From Brugia malayi (lineage: Eukaryota > Nematoda > Chromadorea > Rhabditida > Onchocercidae): a stretch of 64,000 nt of DNA. Of this stretch, positions 63,465-64,000 are shown one piece after another (position 1 is the stretch's first letter; the number at the start of each line of letters is the position of its first letter). The notes beneath the pieces are model-generated. The model did no database searches and had not been told where the DNA came from. It saw only the letters and a list, made by a program, of their open reading frames with translations. Position numbers and translations under genes: made by a program. The stretch lies in NCBI RefSeq assembly GCF_000002995.4, contig NW_025062479.1:2067721-2131720 (forward strand). The letters run 5' to 3'.

Positions 63465-64000
63465 ACAGGAGAGGAATAGGTGAAGGAGGGGTTTGGATAA
63501 ATTGAGAGGTCTGAAAGGTGAGAAGAGCATGCGAAGCATCCAAGCATTCCTTCGTACATTCATTCCTCCTCCTCCTCTTCCTCTATTCCTAACCTATTCT
63601 CTTTAATTTCAGGTCAAAAATAAACAATACATTACTCATATTTGATATATATATATATATATATAATATCTATTTGTTTATTTATTTACACATATTTACA
63701 TTCATATTTACACATAACATAAATATATAAATATGATTATATATAAATAATAACATGATGGAACATAGAAACACAAACATACTTTCTTTTCTCTTCAAAT
63801 CTTTTAATCTTTTTTACTATTTTAGTTGTTTTGGAAATGCACATAAATAAAATATAGAAATCTCTTAGCACATCAAAATGTTTGATTTCACTGAAAAATA
63901 ATCTCACGTGCATTCAATATTATAAATAAACATTTTAATTTTATCGTTTAGTTTGTTTATATTATTTCAGTGCATACCGATATATGCACAAAATAGTTCA
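63465..64000. other. gene-free end of window
   Basis: AT-rich DNA with (AT)n at 63645-63664 and an E-box CACGTG at 63906-63911. No gene recognised. Confidence 0.55.

Noticed and set aside
62997..63563. Three overlapping 70-124 codon minus-strand frames
   Set aside because: Pyrimidine-rich complement of GA-rich DNA; mutually overlapping and low complexity.

Overview
The window is eukaryotic and most probably from a nematode. Evidence: very AT-rich DNA; genes split into short exons with extended T-rich acceptors of the TTTCAG/TTTTAG type; acceptor-like sites just upstream of start codons that would suit spliced-leader trans-splicing; and a FMRFamide-type peptide receptor with the FERY and LRxPIY signatures that I associate with nematode FRPR receptors. 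A spirurid (filarial-type, clade III) worm is my best guess, but the sequence alone does not prove it. There are no bacterial operons, rRNAs, recognisable tRNAs or CRISPR arrays.

Layout. (1) 2.1-3.9 kb: a four-exon minus-strand gene for an unrecognised 201-residue protein; one copy of an ~88-bp direct repeat lies in its 3' flank. Weak coding-like fragments lie on both sides. (2) 4.3-15.7 kb: no supportable gene, only AT-rich DNA, homopolymers and short repeats. (3) 15.9-20.9 kb, plus strand: an eight-exon inward-rectifier potassium channel (Kir), 471 residues, with unusual residues at two functionally central pore positions and a GC-AG intron. Its intron 5 holds an unexplained GC-rich island. 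(4) 21.9-26.2 kb, minus strand, convergent with the Kir gene: an eight-exon rhodopsin-like peptide GPCR. One splice junction is out of frame by one base with canonical sites. (5) 29.3-30.1 kb, minus: pieces of a multi-membrane-span receptor-like gene whose frames do not join cleanly, probably a pseudogene. (6) 35.3-36.0 kb: candidate last exons of an unknown minus-strand gene. (7) 41.1-44.2 kb, minus: a nine-exon gene for a 574-residue nuclear protein with a helix-turn-helix segment, an AT-hook and a region resembling transposase-derived DNA-binding modules. (8) 44.9-64 kb: gene-poor DNA packed with microsatellites, a ~55-bp minisatellite, G-rich purine tracts, a triple nuclear-receptor half-site array and one isolated exon-like relic.

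The genes do not form one pathway. The Kir channel and the peptide GPCR are both excitable-cell proteins and are convergent neighbours, but no functional link can be read from the sequence. Exon boundaries were deduced by hand from reading frame, splice phase and family similarity recalled from memory; all lengths depend on those choices.
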